From: Trileptium ribeirensis
Lineage: Eukaryota > Nematoda > Enoplea > Enoplida > Thoracostomopsidae
NCBI GenBank assembly: GCA_030248225.1
Contig: JASANE010019340.1
Location: 97,435-161,434, forward strand
DNA length: 64,000 nucleotides
Reading direction: 5' to 3'
Positions 13,368-24,300 of the stretch are shown one piece after another (positions within the stretch are counted from its first letter, which is position 1; the number at the start of each line of letters is the position of its first letter). The translations under genes were made by a program, and so were the position numbers. Below the pieces are notes generated by a model. It ran no database searches. It was not told where the DNA came from and worked only from the letters and a program-made list of their open reading frames with translations.

Positions 13368-13844
13368 AAAGTTCAACCAAATGTACAAAAATTTTTGAGA
13401 ACGAAATTATGTCGAATTTGAATTAATTGTTTTGTTTCGAACACTGAGGGCTTAACTATAGGATCGATTTGCTTGTAACGTCACTATTGCATTATATTCA
13501 TTCACGAGCGCTGAGTAACTCATGTTCAAGCTTGATAGGCAATTGAGGACCTAATTTTTGCCGAAATTCTGTTTCAGCACAAGGTATAATTTGTGGCATC
13601 TAGATTTGATTGTACCGATTTTCAGTTAGCGAAAATGTGAATGAAATTCAGGACTTTTCCGTAGCAAGAGTTTGCCATTCGATATCGTTACTACAGAATA
13701 GGATGGTTGGTGGGGTCAGCTTAAGATTACTCACGCACGTCCATTTGTCTAATTTGTACTTTAATTTTATATTCGTTGTTGCTCACACCAGGAGCGCAGA
13801 CCCGACAGAATTTATCGGTTGTTTTGTGTCTTGAAAATGTAATT

Positions 13845-13990
13845 TTGACTAAATTTCGGTTTTATAGCCGTATTGTGTGTGCCATGACGTATATAAATTA
13901 ATTTTTAAAATAACACAATTGTGCCCTATAATTTATTGGCCGATTATTCTTTTAAACTGGAAAATTTCAGTTTGACTAAATTTCTGTTTT
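13845..13990. repeat. AATTTTGACTAAATTTCGG repeat, copy beside repeat A
   Basis: The blocks TTGACTAAATTTCGGTTTTA, TATAGCCGTATTGTG, CACAATTGTGCCCTA and TTATTGGCCG also occur at 21212-21415, beside the other large repeat copy. Part of the unit appears twice here (about 13850 and 13965). Both large repeats therefore share this neighbour and may be pieces of one longer element. Confidence 0.65.
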
Positions 13991-14560
13991 GTTGTAATAA
14001 CGGTACGCAGCTGCATGGCACAACTTCCTAACACCATGCCCATACGACTCCGGCTGTCATAACGTCAAGGGTGGACCAAAATTTTTGTATTTTTGACACT
14101 TTTCTTGGTTAGACCCAAGAAGGTATGGAGATTAGCAAGTCGCAGGCGCGCTTCACGAAGTGTGCTCAGACATTGCTCGATTGGTTGCTCATGTGTCTAG
14201 TATTTGGTATGATTACTGAAGTCCCCCAGGGAGGTTGGCACCGACACCTGCTCACAGGTCATGATGCCCTACCGATATTCCCTATCATAATCTTATTTGG
14301 AAGTTGTTTGGTTCGACATTATTGAAGAAGATGTTTGCACACGTGTTTGATTTTACTAAAATTTATAACTCGGTCTCAACCAGTTACGGTTGTAGCCCTA
14401 CTAATTTGATGTTGCCTATATGGCCCCCACTGGGTTCCGACATTCCAGGAAGTTTAACGCCGGACGCTCTGCTCATTGTTGGATAAGCTACGATTAATTG
14501 TCTTACACGATGTAGCTCGCCTAATGAGTTTCGTTTGTGACTGGTGTATGATTGTTTCGG
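13991..14560. repeat. dispersed ~560-bp repeat, copy 2
   Basis: This is the second copy of the repeat at 6836-7400, in the same orientation and with the same order of blocks. The sequence just outside the start (TGTAATAAC) is similar in both copies, so the true boundary may lie slightly further left. Confidence 0.8.
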
Positions 14561-17348
14561 GAGCGATTTTCATTACTGATTTCGTGGATTCCTCTCGCAA
14601 TGATTCCGTTACTCTGTTATACTAAAAAGGGGTGGCAAACCATACGCGTTAGGGCTGGGGATCTTTTATCCACAGACCGTACCGCAAAAGGTTGACCGGT
14701 TCATAGGAACAGAGCAATCGAAACGTAAAACTATACTGGCGTGAATAACACAGGACACAGTAGTTGATTTTATGAATTTTATTTGAATGTATCATACAGT
14801 GCAGGCTAGATAAGATCATTACCGTGGAATACGCAATGGTATAAGCATATAAACCGAAGACGATAGCGTATTATGTCGGTGCGGCGAGGAAACATGAAAG
14901 ACTTCTCTGGTACTATCTAAGCAAAGGGGAGGGAAAGAGAAACATGAGCGATTACGTTCCCGAGAAATTCGAACCAACGGACAACTATTCCAGCGACTCT
15001 CCATTTTCGCGATATCTTGTTCTGCTATAGGTCGCAAAACTGGACTTGGTGTGCTTCAAGATTCGCTCCATGTAACGCGACGCTACCATTATCCAGAAAG
15101 GAGGGAAGGGTTTTCCCGAGTTGAGGGCAAGCTGAAGTTCTTCGGTTAAGAAGCGACCGTGCTACGACAAAAACGCGTCAGAAGAAAACGACTACAATGT
15201 ACAGTTTAAAAGAAGCACAAAAATTATCATAGCGATATGCATAAAGTTGCAGTGCATTAGGTAATATCGATCACCGCATGACTATAACCATTCAATCATT
15301 TGGGTACGCATACGTATCCGAACGAACCTCATATAGAATACCTAACGCTGCATGAGGACTGTAACTTGTCTACCGTAGGGGAAATTCTACGCTGGCCCTC
15401 GTGATTCACTATCGTCTCGACTGACCGATCATGTATGAAATATTGCACGTACCGAATTTGAGGACGAGTCAACGATAAAAATAATACTATGGACGGGGCG
15501 GGCTATTTCCGGGTTCAAACTACGCTCTATGCCAACGTGATTTGTCATGCGTCGGAAATCGACATTTGCGTGCATACTGACAATAACGCAGTTATTTGTA
15601 CCACTCAGAGACAGAAGCAGTGCCACAGTGATGGTGAGAACTTTAATTCCTTACTCAAAGAAAACGTTACAAATTTCTCCAGTTCATCTCTTTATCAGAA
15701 CGCAAAACTCGTCAACATGGCACCGCTTTTGACTCTGGGACCTATGTAGTCTTTAATTCTGATGATACCAAGTCATGCTCTACCGACTGAGTTGAGGTTA
15801 ATTTGTAGGTGTCAAATATTTCCGTTTAGTAGGTCCGCTCTATAACCATCAGTCTCTCACTCGCACTCTTCCATCGCACGAACGATACCAACGATTACAC
15901 GATTCCGTAGCGACCAAGACTTTTATTCTAACTCCGAACCTATTGATCGGAACTATTTTGAGCCTGCCGTACTTCGGTATTGTTCCGCCATGGCTATTTA
16001 GATCCCAACTGGTATTCCTTAATGAATGAGAAACGTCACTTCTGTACAATTCGTGGGGGCAGGCATCACCTATTCGTTTTCCAACCTCCCCAGTATCGTG
16101 TTCTTGCATTATTTAAGCGGTTAGTGATCAGGTTGAAACCTAGAAGCATAACTCACGCTACCCTACAGTCGTCCCATAATTAACCCACCCATATCGAATA
16201 GCAAATTTTGCGTTAATGCGGGGGCAACTTTAGTCTTGCTCGAAATCATAAATTCGCTTCGTACGGCGATAAATTTATTTTGTGGCAGATAATTTGTTGA
16301 CTATTCTCGCCCCCTACATTGATCATTTGTTCCGAGGAGAAGTCAATTTTCGATGGTCAAGCTCTGGCCCATGGACCAATATTTGCGAGAACCTGAGGAA
16401 ACCTAATGCTGTAGTGTCCGACTAGATAGTAACAAAAAGCGGAAAGCTACAACTTTTGCTGGTGGGCGATGTGACGAGCACACGACTAGATTCTTTGATG
16501 CTAGAGCAAGGCTCTAGCTGTTACGTATCTGTGGCGACATCTAAGCCGGAGATAATCGAATCCGACGCGTGCGTGAAATTCAATCTAATTACGGGACACT
16601 TAGTAAGGTACCTTATGTAACTTAAAGGCGAGACGCCTCGATAACTCTATCCTGGATTATCCCGGAAATTCTGAACGCATAACCTTCAGAACCTTTCACC
16701 TGGTTGAGCCTAAGAAATTTCATGGGGATACTTTAAATAGTTCTTGCCTGAACAATCTTATGAAAATTTGATGCACAGTGGACAAAGGTAAGAACAAACG
16801 TGAACTATCCTTGTCAGATCAAGCCACACTCTAAGCTCACGAGTCCTATATATGCGCTTATCTCCGTGAACCCGATTTTATCTAAGCTAAAGCGGCCCAA
16901 TTAGTGTCCTCAATTAATTCAGACTTTGTTCCAACTGTTCCTCTTGTCTAGCTATGGATATGTGGATTGCACCCTATTCACTGGACTTAGGGCACCAAAA
17001 TTTGTGTCACTGAAAAACGGTTCCCGTGAGTCTAATTGATAATGGACAAAGCGGCCTTCTATTGAGGGAAGTGGACCATGGGAGCAGTTGAAACCTGAAC
17101 CGGACATGTCCTATGAAAAAGCCGTTGTTCTATGAATGCGTTATGTAGGTATTGCTACGCCACATAGTTTTTATAACGTCATACTTCAATTACTGCATGA
17201 TACCTAATTTTATAAGGGAACAGGGGATTGTAAAGTTGGTCAATCGATCAGCACTGTTGTTAATGGAAGATCCTAATACAATTTTCCTAGTTAGCTTTAA
17301 GGCCCATAACAAGTACTTAAATCTCCTAAATAAGCCAATGTGTATGCT
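14561..17348. other. gene-free stretch with a possible tRNA half
   Basis: No frame here looks like protein. On the minus strand at about 15773-15800 the sequence reads CAACTCAGTCGGTAGAGCATG, a good match to the 5' half of a tRNA (A box). No B box follows, so I regard it as a fragment or chance match. Confidence 0.35.
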
Positions 17349-17359
17349 TAAGTAATAAT

Positions 17360-18564
17360 TCACTTGGTATTCACCTGGCCCCGGGCTGTGGGCCTCAATA
17401 CTGATCACTCATCGCCACTCTTCCCTGTTCGCTGTACTTGGTTCGATATGCGACATCGGGTATTGTTGCCATTGACGTAGCGGCACGTATCGAAATGCTG
17501 GTGACAATCGTTGACTGTTTGGCGTGCCTGGTCTCGTAAGATCTTCCGTGCGGTCGGGCCCAGACGTCCGGGGAGTTGCTTTGGCCAGTGACTTCGGGAT
17601 CCTGCTGTCGGACATCCTCAGAACATGGCCGAGCAACTGAAAACGCTCCCTCCTCAGCATTTTCGACACCTCGATTTCTAGACCCACTCTTCGACAAAGG
17701 TCTTCATTCCTGATGTAATCAAATTTTGTTACGACTAGAATCCGGCGTCGACAGAAGTTCTCGAACGTGTTGATCTGCTGCTGAGGAGCTGACATCGCTG
17801 TCCATGTTCCGCAGGCGTAGAACAGAATCGGCCGAATGGCAGCATTATATATCTGAACTTTCGTGGAAACGGACACTTCTTCCGAGTTCCACACATGCCG
17901 TAGGCCCGCAAAGGCGGACCTGGCACGGTTTATGCGGTTTTTAATCTCGGTGTCACAAGCCCCTGATCCCCTAAAAGTGCTGCCCAGGTAACAGAATTGT
18001 TCGATATCTTCCAGCACAGAACCGTTCAGCACGATGTCTTGATGTCTCTCAATGCAGCAGGTCATTATCTTGGTCTTCTGGGAGCTGATGACCAGACCAA
18101 TGCTCTTTGCAGCTGTGTCGACTCGATTGAGCACATCTTGTAGTTCGCTGACCGACCACGCGGCTATGGCTATGTCGTCGGCATCTGTGAACTTCATGCC
18201 GTTTGCGTCGAAAATAACACCGTCGTCGTTAGGCAGGGCGGTCTCCATCACCCATGCAATTGCGTAGTTGAAGAGGATGGGGGACAAGATTGAGCCTTGT
18301 CTCACTCTAGACCTGACCTCAAAGCGTTCAGGTAACGTGTCATTTATTCGCACGCGGCAGTAAGATGGTTCAAGCAGCGACGTGATTAGGGATACGATCT
18401 TGGCCGGCACGCCGTTCATCTCCAAGATCTTGTACAGCGGTTCTCGGTGAACGGAGTCGAACGCGGCTTTGAAATCAACGAAGGCCACGGCAACTGGTCT
18501 CCGATATTCATGAAGATTCTGGAGCATGATCCTCACGCTCAGTATCTGGTCGATTGTGCTGCGC
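17360..18564 (-). mobile_element. 5'-truncated RTE-like non-LTR retrotransposon, copy 1
   Basis: The insert is flanked by an 11-base direct repeat with one mismatch: TAAGTAATAAT (17349-17359) and TAAGTCATAAT (18565-18575). This is the expected target-site duplication. The element reads on the minus strand. Its 5' end is cut inside the reverse transcriptase, and the endonuclease is missing. Its 3' end carries two near repeats of GGTGAAT-type sequence. 5' truncation is typical of target-primed reverse transcription. A second copy lies at 58809-60014 and shares the same 3' end. Confidence 0.9.
17409..18563 (-). pseudogene. RTE-like reverse transcriptase fragment
   Basis: The long minus-strand frame contains the core polymerase motifs in order: VAFVDFKAAFDSV (motif A), RQGSILSPILFNYAIAWVM (motif B), DADDIAIAA (motif C, where YADD or FADD is usual) and KTKIM. 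The conserved thumb-side phrases FCYLGS, RPILFYACGTW and ENFCRRRIL follow. The frame stays open upstream of the first ATG, reading RSTIDQILSV up to the truncation point. Downstream of about residue 320 the sequence stops resembling the family and an overlapping frame opens (17395-17697), which suggests a frameshift. The copy lacks the APE-type endonuclease and the first third of the polymerase, so it is dead even though about 375 codons remain open. Confidence 0.88.
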
Positions 18565-18575
18565 TAAGTCATAAT

Positions 18576-18794
18576 GCATATACATATATATCGTGAGGTT
18601 ATATGTAATTTATCATACAAACTATACTGAGAGGTTAGAAAGCAATGAAATCAACACAAAGCACAAAAGAAAATGATACGAAACAAAAGAATCGTTCCTA
18701 AGGCTTAAGTTACTCTAACCTTAGAATTTGCTTCCACAACATCGACACTGACCGGGCCTGCCCTCATCTCATTCGCCGAGCCTAATATCCCAAG
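18576..18794. other. short gene-free AT-rich stretch
   Basis: This is unique sequence between the retrotransposon's right target-site duplication and the large repeat copy B. It begins with a short TA-rich run. Confidence 0.4.
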
Positions 18795-21180
18795 CTCAAA
18801 ACAGCGAATTAAAATTTTGTCACTCACCCCGAGGACATTGCGGGGCCATACGTGACCTACGTCCTCCCTTTTATGCTCAAGCTTCGATCTGCCCCAAACG
18901 CGACATGAGCACCGAACCTTCTACTAAACTATTAATTTTGAAAACGTAACCCAAACAACAAACCCTAAAGCAGATCCTAATTATCATCGCCCTTTTCTTT
19001 CGAGCAAGCAAATTTTATTTATGGTCGTCCAAAGGAAAATGTTACCAACCCTAATCAGTTCAAACATCATGTAAAATGTGGATCTATTGAATCCAAACTG
19101 ATGTGATTTTGAGGTCTACCTATGACCACGGGGAACCAGAAGGACTTTAGCGAACTATTCCTATCCACATAAATTGGAAGTTGAACCCGACCATGTATAC
19201 TAATTACAGACAAGACATCGTGTAGCAATTCAAAAATAAGGTAGGTTTGCACAACGCCAGACGAAAGTTAAGATAAACCAAGGCACTAGCTACATTCACG
19301 ACTAAAATTGTATGGTTTGTCGCGCTTATATTAACAATTAATTCTTGAAAATAGGAAATCCCCCACTTCATATCGCCCACGCCCTATGCACTTACGAGAT
19401 CCATCAGTCGACCGCCAAACTAGCGCCCAACTCGAGTTAAAATTCACGTGGAACCATCAAAACAAACACAAGTAGTAAAGCAACGGACCCGGTTTATAAA
19501 CCAACCGAAGTCCGTGCTGCCGAAGTCGAACTGATTTCATTATACTGGGCGGGACGCCCAATCTCCAAACTTTGTTCCTACAAATTGCATACAAATTGAA
19601 TCATCCTTCAATCATAAAGGAGCCCGGGTTCGAAGTCAGTTTCAAAATTTCAAATGAATAGTCCAATCCAAACTTCTACCACCTTAGCCCTACCGTAAAC
19701 GCTGGGCGCCAAAGTACCAAAGAGATTTGCCGAGACAAAGAAATGTCTCGCACCTGCAATTCTGGGTCGGAGTTCAAACTTTGGTTTGGTTCCGTCTATT
19801 GGATTTTGCTATTTACAGATGTCTGGGTCGAAGGTTAACTTGTGTTTTAACCAACCTTTATAGCAACTTAACGGCGAAGCATTTAGCTCTTTGGATTCCT
19901 TAGGGTGTGGGCTAAGTAATGACGTATAAAACTCCCACCTATCGAACTCCGACCAGGAACAGAAGGGTTGCATTACCGACGACCGAATAATTTCAGATGT
20001 CAAATGAAATGAAAGTGAGAATTTTGTCGTTGTTAGCAGGCAATTGAGTGAGCGCACCGGAACCCAATGATGTCCGTTAGTTATCCAACGGTATGTCGTA
20101 TCTAGCAATGGTATAATTCCCCTTGTTCATGAGAATAATAGATCACAAAAACGATGGTTCGATAAAAGTCGGTCAAGGCTACTGATGAAACATAATAATT
20201 CCGGGGATTATAAGTTCCTACGGAAAGATGGGGGTAGCGGATAATTCGTTCGGGAAAGTGTGAAAGGAGATACAAGTATATTAGGATTAAATATAAATAA
20301 TGCGACATTATAGAGAATAGGCCTACTCCGAATCACTGCTAGCATCCAAACTTAGCGTAAGTAAACGGCTGTTTCTACAATTTTAACGTGCTTCCCTTCA
20401 TTTGTGGGTTAGGTTCCCAATTTCGGATATTTTGGTCCCATTGAATATGCCGTGAAATTTTGCATCGAAAAAATACTCTGGGCACTTTAGTATCAACCAT
20501 TAGACGGTTCGACATTACTTCGCGAATCGTTCTGTTTAACCATTACGATGCAGTCAAGCAGCTTACCGTCAGCATGGGTTAAGTTGATGCTTTTAATTTT
20601 GATTATTATACAGCCAACCTTAAGCATTCGCCGCTCTCTTCCTAGTGAGTAGTCGATGGCCTCCTATTCCCGGACGGTTGTAATTTTATAATTGCAACAA
20701 CATGGGGGCAGCCGGTCGTGTTCCGAATGTCTTACCTAGATTTTCTACAACGATTTAGCACCCTATCTAATATCTTTAGCACCTTGTTCTCCACTCAGTT
20801 TCCGCAGTTGATGCTCATACCAAGCCGAAACCTAAAATAATCCAGCTAAGATCCGAGTAACGACGTACATGCCACAAAATGAAACATGCAATGGCAAAAA
20901 ATAACAAACATACATAAAGCGACATTATGTATTAATAAACGACATGAACAACGGGTTTTAATAAGCAGAATGCCATTACGAACACGACCATGACACCATG
21001 CGGCACGCCACTTCTAATTTACCTCCGATGAGGTTAGCACAAACTGTACCAGATTTCCCGCAAAATATTTTGACCCATATTTAGGACAAATTATGATTCA
21101 AGCTCTATTGGTTACAAAGTCTCACGATGCCAGAATTAAATGAAAGCGCGTAAAACAGACCGGAACGGTCCTGCTAAATA
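18795..21180. repeat. diverged multi-kb repeat, copy B
   Basis: This is the partner of 9430-13170. Blocks keep the same order and orientation, and copy B is shorter because the G-rich part is absent. It ends near ACAGACCGGAACGGTCC (about 21155), the counterpart of GGGCCGGAACGGGCC in copy A. No coding sequence survives. Confidence 0.65.
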
Positions 21181-21211
21181 ATTGTCGTATTCTGAATTGA
21201 AGTAAACTAAA

Positions 21212-21415
21212 CGACAGTGGAGAATAATACAATTGTGCCCTAGAATTTATAGGCCGTTTGTCCTTTAGCTTGAAAATATAATTTTGACTAAATTTCGGTT
21301 TTATAGCCGTATTGTGCCATTACGAAAATAAACGACGGTAGTAAATAATACAATTGTGCGCTAGTAATTATTGACCGTTTGTCCTTTAACAAGAATGTAT
21401 TTGACTAATAAAAAT
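21212..21415. repeat. 121-bp unit in tandem, ~1.7 copies
   Basis: CGACAGTGGAGAATAATACAA at 21212 and CGACGGTAGTAAATAATACAA at 21333 start two copies, 121 bases apart. Each continues with TTGTGCCCTAG or TTGTGCGCTAG and CCGTTTGTCCTTTA. The unit is related to 13845-13990. Confidence 0.75.
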
Positions 21416-22199
21416 TTTCGTGGCCACTGATACCAAAAAGACAAAGCTCGTGTTGTGTTGTCCCACCTGAGTTTACCGTGTAGTCAAAGCTTGCATGCAC
21501 GTTGTTCTTCAATCGTTGTGGAAACTGAAAGAACCGAGTAACAGATCCTCGACAGGTCAGTTGTTTCAACCGAATAAAATTGGAATTCGATCACTTTCAC
21601 CTGCCTGAGTTTGTCAAAAAGGCTAATACAGAAAGGGCTAAACAACCTTATTTTTACATCTTTACCTTGTGCAGCGAATATCACTTTGTTTGAAATAGAT
21701 TTATGCAATGTTACAGTGTTAATATATAAATATATATTTAATGCAAAAATGCATAATCTTGTATGCTCTGGACCGTTTGAGCAATCTAAACAAAACTACG
21801 AAAACCAGGGAAACCTAAACTGTAATCTGTAAGCCGTAACTAATTCAAGCGGTGCATTAGTTTTAATAAAGTACTGTCCCTTCATGTATCACGTCACCGT
21901 TGACAAGACGGCTACCGACATCGTCTAGCCAGCACACAGTAGTGATGGTCTTGGTTTGATATGTGATCTCTGGAGCTTTATGTGGATATCTAACCACGCA
22001 AATATCCGTTCGTTATACACGATGGCTCTAATGTTTCGCGAGTAATTTTTCAAACTGCAGAGCAGCAGTTGAGTTTATACTGGTTTTATCCCTCACTATG
22101 TCATTTTCCTATCTGGGATAGCCTTAGGATAGAAATCCTTTGCCCACTAAACTGTTGAAAAAAGATATACAATGCACATACAATTATAATATATTCAGC
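21416..22199. other. gene-free AT-rich stretch
   Basis: Short frames at 21484-21832 show no domain and no splice context. I see nothing else. Confidence 0.35.
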
Positions 22200-22340
22200 T
22201 GTTATTGTAGGCATATATATGGACTTCATATTTACTGCAATGTTGAGCTTCTCAACCCATACGTACGACTCGACAATGAAGATTTATTTAAAGTCGCTCA
22301 CACAGCATGTTTACTAACGTTTGCACAATATTGTCGCAAT
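22200..22340. repeat. dispersed repeat shared with 27525-27650
   Basis: GGACTTCATATTTACTGCA here matches GGACTTTATATTTACTGCA at 27531. The match continues as a diverged alignment for about 120 bases, through CATGTTTACTAACGTTTGC here and CATGCTTACTAGCGTTCGC there. The frame is broken by a stop in the second copy. Confidence 0.65.
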
Positions 22341-22399
22341 TTTTATACCAAGGTATGATGCAACTGCGTAATAAATAAAGTAAGAATAGAATGACTCTT

Positions 22400-22560
22400 G
22401 CATGTGTATCATGCATGCTGAAGCTCCGAGGTCTGAGGTATGGGGATAGCCAGGGCCAGGGGTGGCCATCTCGGGTGTGGGGATTGTTTAGAGGATCCTC
22501 CACAGTGGATGCTAAAAAGTTGATGACCTCCCGCTTCTCCACCCAAGACGCATTTATGCC
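22400..22560. repeat. GC-rich dispersed repeat, related to 49950-50090
   Basis: Both places read CATGCTG, then CTC(C/G)GAGGTCT, a GGGTAGCC- or GGATAGCC-like block, and GGGG-rich sequence, followed by a more diverged tail. They stand out as GC islands in AT-rich DNA. Confidence 0.45.
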
Positions 22561-24023
22561 GCCTTGACCCCATTGTTGCCAATTTTTACCCTATTTTTAC
22601 AACTGTTGTCAACCTTATCTGCGCGAGTGGGGGATAAGAGCTGCTTAGGGAGGTAGAACATGGCCTAGGTGGAGGGGAGTTCGAGGGCTCAGGGGAGTTG
22701 GACCTCAGGTATAATTTGCTTATGGAATGCTGGCGTAATTTCAAAAAGCTTATAAACAAATTTGAGCAGTATTGCAATAATCTCTGTATTTTAATTGCAC
22801 TAATGAAGTTGTAATTAGAGTTGCAAGCGGGGCGGAACAACACGCGAGCGCCGCCCGACCCTATGAGGCGGGAGAGGCCTAAATCACTGTGCTACCGGTA
22901 GAACTTGGTCCGAAATGAGGCCTTCTGAAGTGGCGTGCGGGGAAATTATTGGGGCTTAAGGGTGTTTATTAACGACGACATTAAATAAGATTAGCAGCAA
23001 GGTTAAGCCGACAAGGTATTAAAGCCGTGCAACTCGCCCATAGAGCTTAGATTGTTGTCATTTTCAATTGACAAAATGTCTACATACAATGCGTCGCTTG
23101 TTGCTACTACATATTTTATTACGGCGATGTAACGAACAATAATTGTTGTTGCAGTTCATATAAGGTCTGCCGGTGTTGGTACTTTTTGTGTCTCATTCCC
23201 GATATTAACTCAGCTTGGTAAAAACAAAGAAATGTCTACAAAATATGAAGTCGATAATGCTTATCTGATATTGTAGTACCAAAGGAACCGTGAATTTGTA
23301 TGTCAAATTAGTATTTGCACAGCGACCATAATAATATGTGTTTAAGCTTGTCTCAATTTTTAGTGCTTAATGCGTAATGGCGTTATCCTATGTTATGGTC
23401 ATAAATCATTTGACAAACTATGGATAGTAGCTTTTCAAAACTCAAATAAATGAACGATTAACTTCGTCAAAAGTTTTAGTAATGCTTACATATTCGCTAT
23501 GTTGTGTTCTCCTCCAGGTTTATCACTTTTTAGCTTCGCAAACTTTGTCCAATATAACACCAAAATTTTGCACAATCGTGTACAAATCAATGCGACGTCT
23601 CATGCATATATGCATAACTGGCGGCAAAACGTGTTTGCAATAATGGGATCATGTAAATTTCACGTTCCGTGCTTACACCAATTAAAATTTTTTGTTGCCA
23701 TAAACAGTTGCGTATAGAAACCAACTATTAATTTCTAGAAAACGTTTAACTATTGCGTACGCTTCATCTTACTTATGTCTACCAACGGTTGCAGTCCTTT
23801 TGTGTTTGGTTAATAAATAGCTAACAACTGCGCAGGACGGGCAGAGGGGGAACAGGACGGGTCGGAGCAGAATGTCCTGCTCGCTTCCAACTCAAATCGT
23901 AATATATATTTATAAACCTGGTGGTGTTAACAGAAACAAAATTAAATCAGACAGGGTCACCGTTCCACCAATCACACCAATTCCTTAGAGGACAAAGTCG
24001 TAACGCCTTGAAAGGAATGATCA
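22561..24023. other. gene-free stretch with GC-rich patches
   Basis: GC-rich patches at 22600-22930 and 23830-23890 look like transposon debris. No frame is convincing. Confidence 0.35.
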
Positions 24024-24300
24024 GTGGCCGGTCTAGGATTTCACAGGGGGATTCTGGGGTGCCAGTCCCCCCTTTTCGAGGCGACTCATGCTGACTCCAT
24101 CTGAAGGCGTGCGGAAAATTTTAGCGAAAATGGTGGAAATTAACAAAAATAGCAGGAAAATTTATCAAAAATAGGAAACATTGGCAAAAATTAAGAGAAA
24201 TCAGGAGTCCCAAAAATTTATCCCATCCCGTCCCCTCCTTCCGATGCTAGCGGGGCGGATCCAGCCATTGGATACCACTCTGGATCCGGCCTTGGGCATG
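24024..24300. repeat. possible short inverted-repeat element
   Basis: GGCCGGTCTAGGA near the left edge is roughly inverted as TCTGGATCCGGCC near the right edge. Between them lies a run of units of the type GGAAATTAACAAAAAT and GGAAAATTTATCAAAAAT. A similar A-rich run occurs at 50320-50430, so this is probably one dispersed family. The ends are imperfect, so I am unsure. Confidence 0.4.

Noticed and set aside
15773..15800. tRNA gene on the minus strand
   Set aside because: Only a good A box is present. No B box or acceptor pairing follows, so it is a fragment or chance match.
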